Notes: generated from the sequence alone by a model not told the origin. A DNA stretch of 64,000 nt from Saxidomus purpurata (GCA_022818135.1 JAFMSR010000010.1:11878885-11942884), one strand, 5' to 3'. Positions 25,601 to 37,144 are shown, numbered from the stretch's first letter. Numbers and translations are program-made.

Positions 25601-28600
25601 AATTGGCAACTGGCAACTGGCATCTGGCAGCAATTCGATTTTTATGTAAAAATCTTAATAAAAGTTGAATTGGCAACTGGCAACTGGCAACCAACTTCAT
25701 ATTCCAGATGCCAATTCAACTTTCACTTGCAAATAGCCAATTCGTTTAACCTCACGAATTGGCAACTGACAACTGGCAGCCAGATGCCAATTCGACTTCT
25801 GTCAGTAATTGTGAATAAAAAGCGAATTGGCAACTGACAACTGGCAGCCAGATGCCAATTCGATTTTTATGTAAAAATCTTAATAAAAGTTGAATTGGCA
25901 ACTGGCAACTGGCAACCAGATGCCAATTCGTTCAACGTCGCGAATTGGCAACTGGCATCTGGCAGCCAGAAGCAATTCGATTTTTATGTAAAAATCTTAA
26001 TAAAAGTTGAATTGGCAACTGGCAACTGGCAACCAACTTCATATTCCAGATGCCAATTCAACTTTCACTTGCAAATAGCCAATTCGTTTAACCTCACGAA
26101 TTGGCAACTGACAACTGGCAGCCAGATGCCAATTCGACTTCTGTCAGTAATTGTGAATAAAAAGCGAATTGGCAACTGGCAGCCAGATGCCAATTCGATT
26201 TTTATGTAAAAATCTTAATAAAAGTTGAATTGGCAACTGGCAACCAGATGCCAATTCGTTCAACGTCGCGAATTGGCAACTGGCATCTGGCAGCCAGAAG
26301 CCAATTCGATTTTTATGTAAAAATCTTAATAAAAGTTGAATTGGCAACTGGCAACTGGCAACCAACTTCATATTCCAGATGCCAATTCAACTTTCACTTG
26401 TAAATAGCCAATTCGTTTAACCTCAAGATTTGGCAACTGACAAATGGCAGCCAGATGCCAATTCGACTTCTGTCAGTAATTGTGAATAAAAAGCTAATTG
26501 GCAACTGGCAGCCAGATGCCAATTCGATTTTTATGTAAAAATCTTAATAAAAGTTGAATTGGCAACAGGCAAGTGGCCACCAACTTCATATTCCAGATGC
26601 CAATTCAACTTTCACTTGCAAACAGCCAATTCGTTTAACCTCACGAATTGGCAACTGAAAACTGGCAGCCAGATGCCAATTCGACTTCTGTCAGTAATTG
26701 TGAATAAAAAGCGAATTGGCAACTGGCAACTGGCAGCCAGATGCCAATTCGATTTTTATGTAAAAATCTTAATAAACGTTGAATTGGCAACTGGCAACTG
26801 GCAGACTGAAGCCAATTCGATTTTTATGTAAAAATCTTAATAAAAGTTGAATTGGCAACTGGAAACTGGCAACAAACTTCATATTCCAGATGCCAATTCA
26901 ACTTTTACTTGCAAATAGCCAATTCGTTTAACCTAACGAATTGGCAACTGGCAATTGGCAGCCAGATGCCAATTCAATTTTCATGTAAAAATCTTAATAA
27001 AAGTTGAATTGGCAACTGGCAACTGGCAACCAGATGCCAATTCGATTTTTATGTAAAAATCTTAATAAAAGTTAATTTGGCAACTAGCAACTGGCAACCA
27101 GATACCAATTTGTTCAACCTCGCGAATTGGCAACTGGCAACTGGCAGCCAGATGCTAATTCGATTTTTATGTAAAAATCTTAATAAAAGTTGAATTGGCA
27201 AGTGGCAACTGGCAACCAACTTCATATTCCAGATGCCAATTCAACTTTCACTTGTAAATAGCAAATTCATTCAACTGACGAATTGGCAAGTGAAAGTTGT
27301 ATTGGCATCTAGAATATGAAGTTTGTTGCCAGTTGCCAATTTATTTTTTTATTAAGATTTTTACATAAAAATCGAATTTGCATCTGATTGCCACTTGCTA
27401 GTTGCCAATTCAACTTTTTTAAAGATTTTTACATAAAAATCTAATTCGCATCTGGCTGCCAGTTGCCAGTTGCCAATTCGCTTTTTATTCACAATTACTG
27501 ACAGAAGTCGAATTGGCATCTGGAATATGAAGTTGGTTGCCAGTTGCCAGTTGCCAATTCAACTTTTATTAAGATTTTTACATAAAAATCGAATTGGCAT
27601 CTGGCTGCCAGTTGCCAGTTGCCAATTCAGCTTTTATTAAGATTTTTACATAAAAATCGAATTGGTATCTGGCTGCCAATTGCCAGTTGCCAATTCGTTA
27701 GGTTGAACGAATTGGTTATTTGCAAGTAAAAGTTGAATTGGCATCTGGAATATGAAGTTGGTTGCCAGTTGCCACTTGCCAATTCAACTTTTTTAAAGAT
27801 TTTTACATAAAAATCGAATTGGCATCTGGCTGCCAGTTGCCAATTCAGCTTTTATTAAGATTTTTACATAAAAATCGAATTGGCATCTGGCTGCAAATTG
27901 CCAGTTGCCAATTCGTTAGGTTGAACGAATTGGTTATTTGCAAGTAAAAGTTGAATTGGCATCTGGAATATGAAATTGGTTGCCAGTTGCCACTTGCCAA
28001 TTCAACTTTTATTAAGATTTTTACATGAAAATTGAATTGGCATCTGGCTGCCAATTGCCAGTTGCCAATTCGCTTTTTTTCACAATTACTGACAGAAGTC
28101 GAATTGGCATCTGGCTGCCAGTTGCCAGTTGCCAATTCGTGAGGTTGAACGAATTAGCTATTTGCAAGTGAAAGTTGAATTGGCATCTGGAATATGAAGT
28201 TGGTTGCCAGTTGCCAATTCAACTTTTATTAAGATTTTTACATAAAAATCGAATTGGAATCTGGTTGCCAGTTGCCAATTCAACTTTTATTAAGATTTTT
28301 ACATAAAAATCGAATTGGCATCTGGCTGCCAGTTACCAGTTGCCAATTCGTGAGTTTGAACGAATTGGTTATTGGCAAGTGAAAGTTGAATTGGCATCTG
28401 AAATATGAAGTAGGTTGCCAGTTGCCAGTTGCCAATTCAACTTTAATTAAGATTTTTACATAAAAATCGAATTGGCATCTGGCTGCCAGTTGCCAGTTGC
28501 CAATTCGCGAGGTTGAACGAATTGGTTATTGGCAAGTGAAAGTTGAATTGGCATCTGAAATATAAAGTTGGTTGCCAGTTGCCAGTTGCCAAATCAACTT

Positions 28601-31600
28601 TTATTAAAATTTTTACATAAAAATCGAATTGGCATTTGATTGCCAATTGCCAGTTGCCAATTCGTTAGGTTGGACGAATTGGCTATTTGCAAGTGAAAGT
28701 TGAATTGGCATCTGGAATATGAAGTTAGTTGCCAGTTGCCAGTTGCCAATTTATTTTTTATTAAGATTTTTACATAAAAATCGAATTGGCATCTGGCTGC
28801 CAGTTGCCAGTTGCCAATTCGCTCGGTTTAACAATTTTGTTTTTGGTTAATATTTGCAAGTGAAGACGAATTGGCAACAAGAGTGTGAAGTTGGCTGCCA
28901 GTTGCCAGTTGCCAATTGAATTGGCATTGAAATGGCAACCGGCAACTGGCAGCTAACTTCACGCACATTAGATCTAGCAGAAGTCTAGGTATGTATCAGT
29001 TTGATGAAGAAATACGGTTTTGGTGTTATATTTGAAATATACTGCATATTAATTCTTTTTTAAATCTATCTTTTGTGCTTTCTAACATTTACCTAATTAG
29101 ATCTAGTTAAACTACACTTTTACCAAAGAAGTGCTGGCTATTTAACTGTTTTAGTAGCGCCTTATATTATATATCCAACTTCCGGTTTTTGCAATCTGAG
29201 ATCTGTCGAAATCGTCTTCCATCAGTAGATCTATTTCAACACTTAATGTTAAGCTTAGGAACGATTATCCAATTTTGAATAATTAGTTCCTTTTGATAGC
29301 TTATCCGTTTTTAAAAGAATATCAACAAGAACTATCGTAACATTGTACGTGATTTAGTGTTATCTTCCAGTATTCAAACTATGTGAAAAGCCCAATTCGC
29401 CTTATATAAGTCAACAGTAGCAGAGGTCGTAGTGGTTGCCCAAAAGGATAAAATATGTTCATGGCTCCAGACGTATATATGTACAATTGGAAAGTAGTGA
29501 GACATTTGTTTGCGATATTAAAAAGTGAGATTTTCTGTTGCGGTATCATATAGAACCATGTGCATAGTTGATATATATGTCTCGAGCCGTGTACATATTT
29601 ATCCCTTTGGGCATCACCAACAGTCATTGCAACAGTAAATATATAGGGCAGATTCCTGCTTAGTTTTAATATTGTTCTTCCATGATACAAACTCTGACCT
29701 ACGTGTAGTACATTGACTTCGACATGATATATATTTTGAAAGGCTTTTCTTTGAGGAAGGTTTTTACAAGTGACAAATTTACACTTACCGGGTTTAACAA
29801 TACGGATCATTTCAAGGAGTCCCGAACAAGGTATATGGCTCTCACCCATCCCTCCTGAGCTCACTAAACAGTCATATACATCTAAAATACAATATATTAC
29901 AATATAAGATATGTCCCGTGTTAAAATAAATTATTAATTTATCTTTAGAAAACTGGTTCTGTATCTTACTTCAAATTCCAACAGATATTGACTAACCTGA
30001 CCCTATTCAAAAAGTGCGACTGATCCTGCGTCATGTCTGATGTACTTTCTTAACAGTACAGATGACTGTTAAAATTGTGAAGCGTACCCACACGCACCTT
30101 GAACACAAGCAGTGCCCTAAATCAAACCTACGTCTTTCTATTACAATGTATTTATCGGGCTTGAATATGATGTCTCAATCTTCTTTATAAAAACAACTTT
30201 TCTGATTTAAGCTCTGGGTCGTATTCAAGAACAATATGACAATGTCAAATTAAGTCATTTACCGATATTTTACCATTATCAGACACATATGAAAAAAAAA
30301 CACAAAATAAATAATATCTTGAACAAATAATACTTGACAAAAAGTATATTGAGTTAACACACCGTCATCGATTGGGAGTCTTTGGTCAGAACAGTATTCT
30401 TTGTAAAGGTTCTTGTAGTTGCCATTGTTCCTACATTCTTTGAGCATTCCTTCTGCAGGATCAAGCCCATCAATGTCTTTAAAACCATACACTGCTAACT
30501 GAAAATGATGGCATACATTATGTTTAATATAGATCTATCCGAAGTATAAAACCTTTATTATTTTTTTATAATTTTCATTTTGCCCTTTTCTACAGGCCTA
30601 GTAGTTGCTTTTCATTTAAGAACTAACGAAAACTGATAAAGTATATTACTCGGAAGTGTAATTATTTTCTTTTTGAAGAATAGTATGCGGGCAACATGTC
30701 ATTGAAAGTGTGGAAATGTATTGCTATTGATTGACAACTTTATAAGTGTTCCGCGTGTTACAGATGATATATAGTAACATGCTGGCATGCGTGGATAATC
30801 ACAAATATATATTCATTGCTATAAGCATATTTTTATGTTTTATGCAATTAACGTATTGTATTGTTGTAGATAATTATTATAGTAACATATTGCAATGCGT
30901 GGTTAACCAACTTTATAAGACATAGCCATGTTAACGACTTAACGGAACAAACTCTTAATATATTTACATTCAGTGTTGAGCAATAAAACATGTAACACGT
31001 GAAACGATAGGCTGTACCACGGTAATCTAAATCACACTGTTTAACACAACTGTAACCAGTCTATTCATCGTCAAGTGAGAAAAAACATAAACACATACGA
31101 TTCAAAACTCCAAGTTACGTCATAAATATGACGCAATACACGCTGGTATCCCATTTATTTGTAGGCATCGTTTAAATCGAGTAAACTAAATATCTAGAAT
31201 GTTATATATACGTACTACTTGTTGCGCTGAATTAAAAACTCAGATATGTCCTCTCTATCTACAACCCCAAAAGGAGATTCTCATAATCAATGGCTTTATA
31301 ATTCTTCGAAATATATCTGATTTTTCAACGAAAGGAAAACTTTTCCACTACATCTACTAGTATATTCTAACGCAACACCTGCCTTTTACCTTCTTCCTTT
31401 TTTTATTTACCCTACCAAAATGCCAGCTTACGTTTAGCTATCTATGCACGGAAACTATCACGCCTTGAATTTATGAAAACATTGGGTAGATACATCCGTT
31501 ACATGAATTTTAAAATGATCGAGTGATACAAATTTTATATGGAAAATAATTCTAATTCCAAGGAAGAACCCATGTTAAGTCTACGGATGCTTAAACGTCA

Positions 31601-34600
31601 AATTAAAATTATCTGCTATATGATTTGTACAACTCGATCATTTTGAAATTCATGTAACGAAAGTGTCTACCCAGTGTCTTTATATATGCAAGACATGATA
31701 GCTTTTATGCATCGATAGCTTAAGATAAGCTGGGTTGATAATTAAAGGGACATACCCTATAACTGATGTCAAACTAAATAACCTCAAAAACATAAATAAT
31801 ATACTCTTTGGAAGTATTATAACTTAAAGAGGCACTCCCTACATCTAGCCGATTATATTCTCGAAACATAGATTATGTGTTCAATTAATGTAACATGATA
31901 AATAAATACAATTTCAAAGAAGAACCTATGGCAGTTATAAAACTTCCAAAGATTCTATTTTTTATGTTTTGGGGGTAATTTAGTCGACATCAGTTATAGG
32001 GTATGTCCCTTTAACCTAAATGTTTCAGCTATGCGTTCCCAGTCATCGATAAAAGCAGCGGTTTAAAATGTACTATAGTACCGTAAACCATTCAATAATC
32101 TATGTAAAGTTGTTGTTGTTCAATCAATGAGTGGATGCGATTTATTACAAAAAGCCTCTATATTGATTAATTGTGGTAAATTGAGGCATGTTACGCGAGA
32201 GGTTCTTCTTTGACATTGTAATTATTTATCGTTTTACGTACATTGAACACATAATCTTTGTTTCAAGAATATAATTTGCTAGATGTATGGAGAGTGCCCC
32301 TTTAAATAATGAAGGAAAAAAGGCAGGTGGTGTGTTAGAAGTTTCGTTTCGTTTATATACAAACTTACCAAGTCTCCAACGCGACCAGTTCCACAAGCCA
32401 TGTCGATAATTTTGAGTTTGTCTCTATTTTCTTTGTAGCAATTAGCGGCCTCGTCAGCTATGTATTTTGGTCCATTATAAGTTTCTGGATCCAAGTCCTA
32501 CAAACGAGATTTATAGTACAAATGTATAAATAAAAATTTCAGAAATAATATTTAGCTTAGTCGCATTACAAGCATTCGGTTTTTATTGTTGCACTATACA
32601 TAAGCCTTTATATAGTTTCAAATATATAAGCTATCTCCTGTCCGTTTTCATATATTCAAAAAAATGTTTTAAGGACAATTTTCTAAATTGAGCTCGACTC
32701 ATTTTTTTTTGCACGCTGACCATATGTTGTAACTGTTATACTACAACCCATATATATAATATATATATTACATATCATGGAGTACTGTTGCAACGTCTGG
32801 AGACTTTGTCATAAATCTGATACCAATAAAATTTCAACTCTACAAAAACGCGCTGTAAAATTAATCAATAAAACAAAAGCAGGTGACTTTCAGGTTCTAT
32901 TAAGAGACTCAAATATCTTATCCTTTGAAATTAGATGCAAATATCATATTGCATTACTGGTGTTCAAATGCAAAAATAGGCAATTGTCCTACTTGTATCA
33001 CTGATTTACTAAATTGTGTTAATAATGACCACTATGGTCTCCTGCTAAACCTAACACAAACTATTTGAAACAAGCGTTCAGTTATAAAGCTGTACAGATT
33101 TGGAACTCTCTTCCCGCACGTATTAAACTTCTCCAAAACATTTGCACATTCAGAAACACTTCGAAGAACTTTATCATGCAGACATAAATCAAGTTATCAT
33201 GTATATGTACAATGAAATATAATGCTGCATTTATAAATTGTATTATATTATATTGTTTAAAAAACCAAGAATAGTTAAGATGTTTAAATATCTTAGTTAT
33301 CATATATTGTGCTTTATAACGGTTGAGCTGTTAATACAGGAAATGTCAATCATTTTGGTGTTATTTTATACAATGGACAGTATAAATTATAAATACATTG
33401 TATATGTATCATGCTTGATGAAGAGGCAATTATTCGTGATATGCTTCTTTTAGATATTTTGATTTTTGTATATGCAGGATTAAAAGATATATAGATAAGA
33501 CTACATGTCATAAGTTGATGCGTGTTTGTCGAAAGTAAGGGATGGTATGCATGCATGTTAAATACTTTGAGAAACTGTGGACTTTTGTGTGTGTGTGAAT
33601 ATAAAAGATATTTTTGAAGTTAAAAATGAAGGCCATACTGGAAATTAGCAGTATGAACATTTTTGTGCACTTAGTATGTAACCTTCACAAAATAAAGTTG
33701 TTGTTGTTGTTGTTGTTGTTGTAAATAAGTGATATTAATATCAGAAGAAACAAGTACTCAAACTTTGCGTCAAAACTTCCAAGACACCAAACATGATTGA
33801 AAACGGGACATTGAAATCATTGAAGATCCAATGAACGTGCATTAAAATGCATGGGAAATGCTGTAAATCAAGTTTTTACTTGCAAATGGCTATCCCGATG
33901 TTTTGACACATTGCTTAGTTTGTCTAAACTGATCAGAATTCATCAAAGACCCTTTAAAACATTCAAATTGTCGAAGCCCATATTTTATTTCGTGTATACT
34001 TACTTTAATAAATTTCCTATTCACACACTTGAACGTGAAAAATGCCGGACAAGGCCTAGTTTTTCTGCATTCGGAAAGGTTTAAATCTTGTGTGTTACAC
34101 TAATCAGAACAGTTTTGTCTTGTCGGTATTGGATGTCAGGATTTCAGCTTAACTGCCATTTTGTACAATGTTTATATAGTGTGTATATTGAAAATAACTG
34201 TGTTCTGTTACACGTCGCTATGAGGAGTGCACGTTTAACAGAATCCAAAAGTATGATAAAGACATGAACGAAGAAACAAACATGTTACAAAGATAAAACA
34301 TCGTTTACTCCACTGACCCACTGGCAGACCAATCACTTAGAGCTGAAAGAACTACTACCGTATATTACTGGTACGCATTTAGAACTAGGTAGACTAAAGC
34401 ATACTATTGTGTTAAATTTATTACCATAAAACCTGAAAGGAACAGAACCCATATTCTATTCTGCGATCATAATAACCATAAAACATAGATTTACAATTTT
34501 ACATAATGATTTATATTTCCGTAATTAGTTAAAATAATGTAAGTTACTAGACGGACGTACAACAGCAAATATTCATCATCATGTGTATGAAGCGGTCTAC

Positions 34601-34739
34601 ATTTCTTTTGACAAACATTTATTTAATAACGTACCTGATCGTACTTCTTATTTTCCGCCCATTTACTGTAATACTCAGCAACTTCATCCGGTGTCATTCC
34701 TTTTCTGTGTGCCAGACAATTTGCTTCTAATTTCGACAT
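22474..34739 (-). CDS. METTL27: METTL27 (WBSCR27)-like SAM-dependent methyltransferase, complete, five exons
   Basis: Minus-strand exons 34739-34635, 32497-32369, 30498-30363, 29881-29789 and 22658-22474 join in frame (phases 0,0,1,1) to 215 residues ending TAA; human METTL27 is ~245. All junctions are GT-AG. It opens MSKLEANCLAHRKGMTPDEV and YYSKWAENKKYD. Motif I of class I methyltransferases is IIDMACGTGRVG; the ribose-binding acidic turn is DIDGLDPAEGML; later come LPIDDDVYDCLVSSGGMGE, GHIP-type ESHIPCSGLLEMIRIVKPG, and LMLIAMRKAYLENVGEYK. A soluble protein; substrate unknown. Introns 1-4 hold a LINE fragment, stacked MITEs, nothing evident, and a 4.36-kb Foldback element. It converges on SLC35E3. 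Confidence 0.93.
22955..23180. repeat. Palindromic MITE-like element, family H1 copy 2
   Basis: Matches 600-870: TTTCCCGCGATTTTCGACA, GGTATCGATGTACTATCACA, AACACCAAAAGTAGTTATTT and the complementary CACTTTTGGTG. The central loop is deleted relative to copy 1. In METTL27 intron 4/3' flank. Confidence 0.75.
23181..23460 (+). repeat. Dispersed repeat R3 copy 1
   Basis: Parallel to 32030-32301: CCAGTCATTATCGGTAAA, a GTCTACGTAAAGTTG block, ATAAAGCCTCTATGATGATT, and an end ATAATCTGCTAGATATAGGG then AGTG. Confidence 0.7.
23544..23578. repeat. Perfect 14-bp-stem hairpin
   Basis: TACTTTTTACAGAT and ATCTGTAAAAAGTA separated by 7 bases. Confidence 0.6.
24602..24610. repeat. 9-bp target-site duplication, left
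   Basis: TAGATCTAG, identical to 28969-28977. The target core TAGATCTA is itself palindromic. Confidence 0.88.
24611..28968. mobile_element. 4.36-kb Foldback-type transposon built of tandem-repeat inverted arms
   Basis: Ends ATGTGCGTGAAGTTAGCTGC and its exact complement, flanked by direct 9-bp copies TAGATCTAG (24602-24610, 28969-28977). The left arm to ~27280 and the right arm after it are reverse complements. Both consist of GGCAACT-rich ~38-bp units beginning GAATTGGCA and ending TGCCAATTC, joined by ~30-bp linkers such as GATTTTTATGTAAAAATC. Arms differ in length (~2.67 vs ~1.69 kb). The centre is ~27285. There is no transposase; apparent ORFs are repeat read-through. Long repetitive inverted arms and a 9-bp duplication match Foldback/MULE-like elements. 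It sits in METTL27 intron 4. Confidence 0.92.
28969..28977. repeat. 9-bp target-site duplication, right
   Basis: TAGATCTAG directly after the right terminus of the Foldback element. Confidence 0.88.
29789..29881 (-). CDS. METTL27: METTL27-like exon 4
   Basis: Acceptor GTATTTTAG, then (D)VYDCLVSSGGMGESHIPCSG and LLEMIRIVKPG; donor GTAAGT, phase 1. Confidence 0.92.
30363..30498 (-). CDS. METTL27: METTL27-like exon 3
   Basis: Acceptor CATTTTCAG, then LAVYGFKDIDGLDPAEGMLK and later SDQRLPIDD. Donor GTGTGT, leaving one base (phase 1); the phase was fixed by the match with exon 4. Confidence 0.9.
31423..31733. mobile_element. MITE with ~95-bp inverted ends (311 bp)
   Basis: CCAGCTTACGTTTAGCTATC ... 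CGATAGCTTAAGATAAGCTGG. Inner arm blocks GGGTAGATACATCCGTTACA and ATTTTAAAATGATCGAGT are mirrored at 31638-31690. In METTL27 intron 2. Confidence 0.82.
31746..32010. mobile_element. TTAA-flanked MITE, family M2 (265 bp)
   Basis: TTAA at 31742-31745 and 32011-32014. Inverted ends AGGGACATACCCTATAACTG extend ~65 bp (ACTAAATAACCTCAAAAACA, TAAATAATA). A solo arm lies at 37145-37217. The centre carries the TIR of another TTAA family (31824-31880). Confidence 0.85.
32030..32301 (+). repeat. Dispersed repeat R3 copy 2, ending at TTAA
   Basis: Parallel to 23181-23460. Ends GGAGAGTGCCCCT + TTAA (32302-32305), the inverse of AGAGGCACTCC after TTAA at 31824. The two halves may be ends of one 474-bp TTAA element overlapping family M2. 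Stops 67 bp short of the METTL27 exon 2 donor. Confidence 0.65.
32369..32497 (-). CDS. METTL27: METTL27-like exon 2 (43 codons), SAM motif I
   Basis: Acceptor TTTGTAG, then DLDPETYNGPKYIADEA and IIDMACGTGRVGDL; donor GTAAGT. The glycine-rich CGTG loop is intact. Confidence 0.93.
32760..33722 (+). mobile_element. 5'-truncated LINE, C-terminal region and (GTT)n tail
   Basis: EYCCNVWRLCHKSDTNKIST, LQKRAVKLINKTKAG and, in another frame, FKQAFSYKAVQIWNSLPARI are typical of the region after reverse transcriptase in non-LTR elements. The 3' end ATAAAGTTGTTGTTG is the same family as 41400-41437. Antisense in METTL27 intron 1. Confidence 0.82.
34635..34739 (-). CDS. METTL27: METTL27-like exon 1 (35 codons)
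   Basis: ATG at 34739-34737 opens the conserved MSKLEANCLAHRKGMTP start. Ends KKYDQ before donor GTACGT, phase 0. A possible acceptor (CTGTTTAACTAAG) just upstream hints at a 5' UTR intron. Confidence 0.9.
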
Positions 34740-34883
34740 TATTGCTTTTTTATCCGCACGTCTTAGTTAAACAGAAATGTCTAATCGAGTTGAGAAAAAC
34801 AGTCAGTCTGAAAATATAAATGTTAATGGTTCTCGCATGTAACGTTGGATGAAAGCACAGTTTATGATTTATAATTAAGACAT

Positions 34884-35040
34884 AATCTATGGCTTGAAGT
34901 GCTTTATCGAAATTGAAGCATTCCCCGGAGGTGATGTGCCTGGCGGAATAAATCACGAGGGCGAAGCCCTAGTGAATTATTACGCAGGCACATTTCCGGG
35001 AAATGCTTCAATTTCGATAAAGCACTCCAAGCCATAGATT
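34884..35040. repeat. 157-bp near-perfect palindrome heading repeat copy 2
   Basis: Outer arms AATCTATGGCTTGAAGTGC and GCACTCCAAGCCATAGATT; inner TTATCGAAATTGAAGCATT and AATGCTTCAATTTCGATAA. Loop around GGGCGAAGCCC. Starts ~145 bp upstream of the METTL27-like ATG. Confidence 0.88.
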
Positions 35041-35727
35041 ATTTCGATTCTTATAAGCCGAATTTTGAAAACTATCGTAGCTACTACGGACCTTTTTTCA
35101 GTTCGGCGGTAATGTGTAAAATAGCATAAGTAGTGGCTGTTGAAATTCACTCCCCTATTCGGGCAACCAATATATCATACATAACTATATTATACAAACT
35201 TATTTTAGTTTAATCATCTAATACATAAAATACAAAAAAATACCCGACTGTGACATTATGCAGAAGACGTCAGATTCAGAACCTTACAAAGCAGACAATC
35301 GATTTAAAAGCGAACCGTTAATCTGAACTGTACAACGTTTTAACGTGGAGTTATGACGTCAGTGTGATGACGTCAACATTTTCATTCATTGTTTTGTCTC
35401 CCGGAATCAAAACATTGTATAACGTTAATCCTGAAATTTTCTTAGCCTTTTTAAAGGAAAACAAGGTGAATGTATTCTAAGGCTTACTTGACGCAATCAA
35501 AAATAATATTTAGGTTCTTAAACACAACTTTTTCATGCGACTGATGTATTTATACAGATATAATTTATATTTTTATATTTTATTTTCTGCGCGGGAGTAA
35601 ATTAGAAAAGTCGGAAGGAGCTACTTCCGTGTCCGAAACTCCGCCTTCTATTCTTTTCCGAGTGCTTTAATCATATTAATGCACTCGAATTGACTATAGA
35701 AATATAGCATAGGCATATTAGAATAGT
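34905..35727. repeat. 0.8-kb dispersed repeat, copy 2
   Basis: Parallel to 3008-3822 to the end block GACTATAGAAATATAGCATA. Unlike copy 1 its palindromic head is complete. Lies in the presumed 5' region of the METTL27-like gene. Confidence 0.87.
35354..35375. promoter_or_regulatory. Two perfect CRE octamers, 14-bp spacing, upstream of METTL27-like ATG
   Basis: TGACGTCA at 35354-35361 and 35368-35375, carried by the dispersed repeat ~615 bp upstream of the start codon. Regulatory use is inference. Confidence 0.45.
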
Positions 35728-36107
35728 GAATCAAACGAACGTTCTTCTATTAAGGTAGTTGAAGACCTTAGGACCAGAATACAAAATTACGGAAAAGTAC
35801 GAAATTTGGCCCAGGTAAAGATCCACTTCTATGTTTTCGAAAAAAATAATTATTATTTCCTATTACGCTTAAACGTTCGTGTAAAAAGCGCCATCTGTCG
35901 GCACCTATTTCTTCATGAAAAATGGATCGTTTTTCTATCATAATTTCAATAATATTTTGGCGATTTCACTTTTTTAAAGTGCACATTATTTTGACACCAC
36001 CCTGTATTTAGTAGAAGCAAATTGAATGTGTTTGGTGCATAGCAAAACAATAATTTCTCCGAAAACTAGTAGTCCGGATCCAGAAACGATGTGAAATTTT
36101 ATCGTCA
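35728..36107. other. Stretch without recognised features
   Basis: No coding frame, inverted or tandem repeat recognised. Confidence 0.4.
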
Positions 36108-37144
36108 AGATATACGGATTTGCCGTATAGCGTGTTATCTGCGCGGTCAATGTTTTTTGTATGCATCAGGTTTTACTTTAAAACAATAATCAAATAAAAA
36201 CGAAGGTGTTCACGATGGCTTTTTGCTATAAAATTTTTGTTTAAAATTACGATCAAATTCTAAGTAGTATAGTAAGAGCTGTAAACGCATAACTTCCTGT
36301 TTAATGTTCCAAATGACCTTAATGACCCCGCTTCCTACACACACCCCAACACCAGAAAGTCTGCGAGTTTTTCTTGACGTGTCGTACAGAGCAGCAAAGA
36401 ATGGGAATGATAAAGGGACCTTTGGCAACTTCCTTTGGTATGGCCTCCTGAAAATCTGAGAGTGTCCCAGATCCCGGTGCTAATGTTTTTAGAGATACAA
36501 GTAAGTAAAGAAGGTCAGTCAGTGGCGGGAAAATCGGACCAATAAGATGTGTGGCTTTGACTCGGGAAAAATGTAAATAATTTTGATTATAAAAACCAAC
36601 CCAGTTCATTCGATTATCTTTCGTGAGAAATGAAAGATTCATTAGCATACAGACGTACAATTTTAGAGTTACATAGACATCATGTCTCCTTTAAGGCTGC
36701 TCGCTCTCAGATTTTGGTAAAAAAAAATAAAGTTCTTCAAACTGTATGTAAATGAAGAGGGTTAGATACGAACTTCTAGCATCCGTTGTTTCCTATTACG
36801 TATGTAATAAGTTTCATTTTATGACAGAAAACTCTTCTATATGGTAATTAGAATCGTTATAAGCACTTCAAACGTGGGAAAAGGTGACTATGTTTTTACT
36901 GCGGACTTTAGGTTTATGCACCATCATTTATTACATTGTCAACGCATATTGTGGCAGTTGTTAATGATAAAACTAGCTTTAGTGATTTTTCTTTTATACG
37001 TTTATACGTTTGTACCATGAGTTTAAAAAACGCTCGTAGACCTCATCATTAAACATATGTTTTGGTTTAAAGCTACTTGCTTTTCTGCATCATTTGAAAA
37101 GCGTTCCAACGGTTTTACTACCTTCTATACAGTACTTTTGATTA

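Noticed and set aside
24611..28646. Several 90-165-codon open frames rich in NWQLATG-type motifs
   Set aside because: Simple translation of the Foldback tandem units on either strand; no codon structure and no start context.
24611..28968. CRISPR-like array
   Set aside because: Regularly spaced units, but in an animal genome, with no unique spacers, no cas genes, and an inverted second half with transposon ends.
29379..29785. Continuation of the methyltransferase exon 4 frame
   Set aside because: It runs past a strong donor (GTAAGT at 29788) into sequence without family similarity; exon 5 at 22658-22474 restores the family C-terminus in phase.
32779..33004. Independent small gene
   Set aside because: Matches the C-terminal region of non-LTR retrotransposons and ends in a (GTT)n tail.
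36319..36660. 113-codon minus-strand frame
   Set aside because: No recognised family; no supporting splice sites or second copy.
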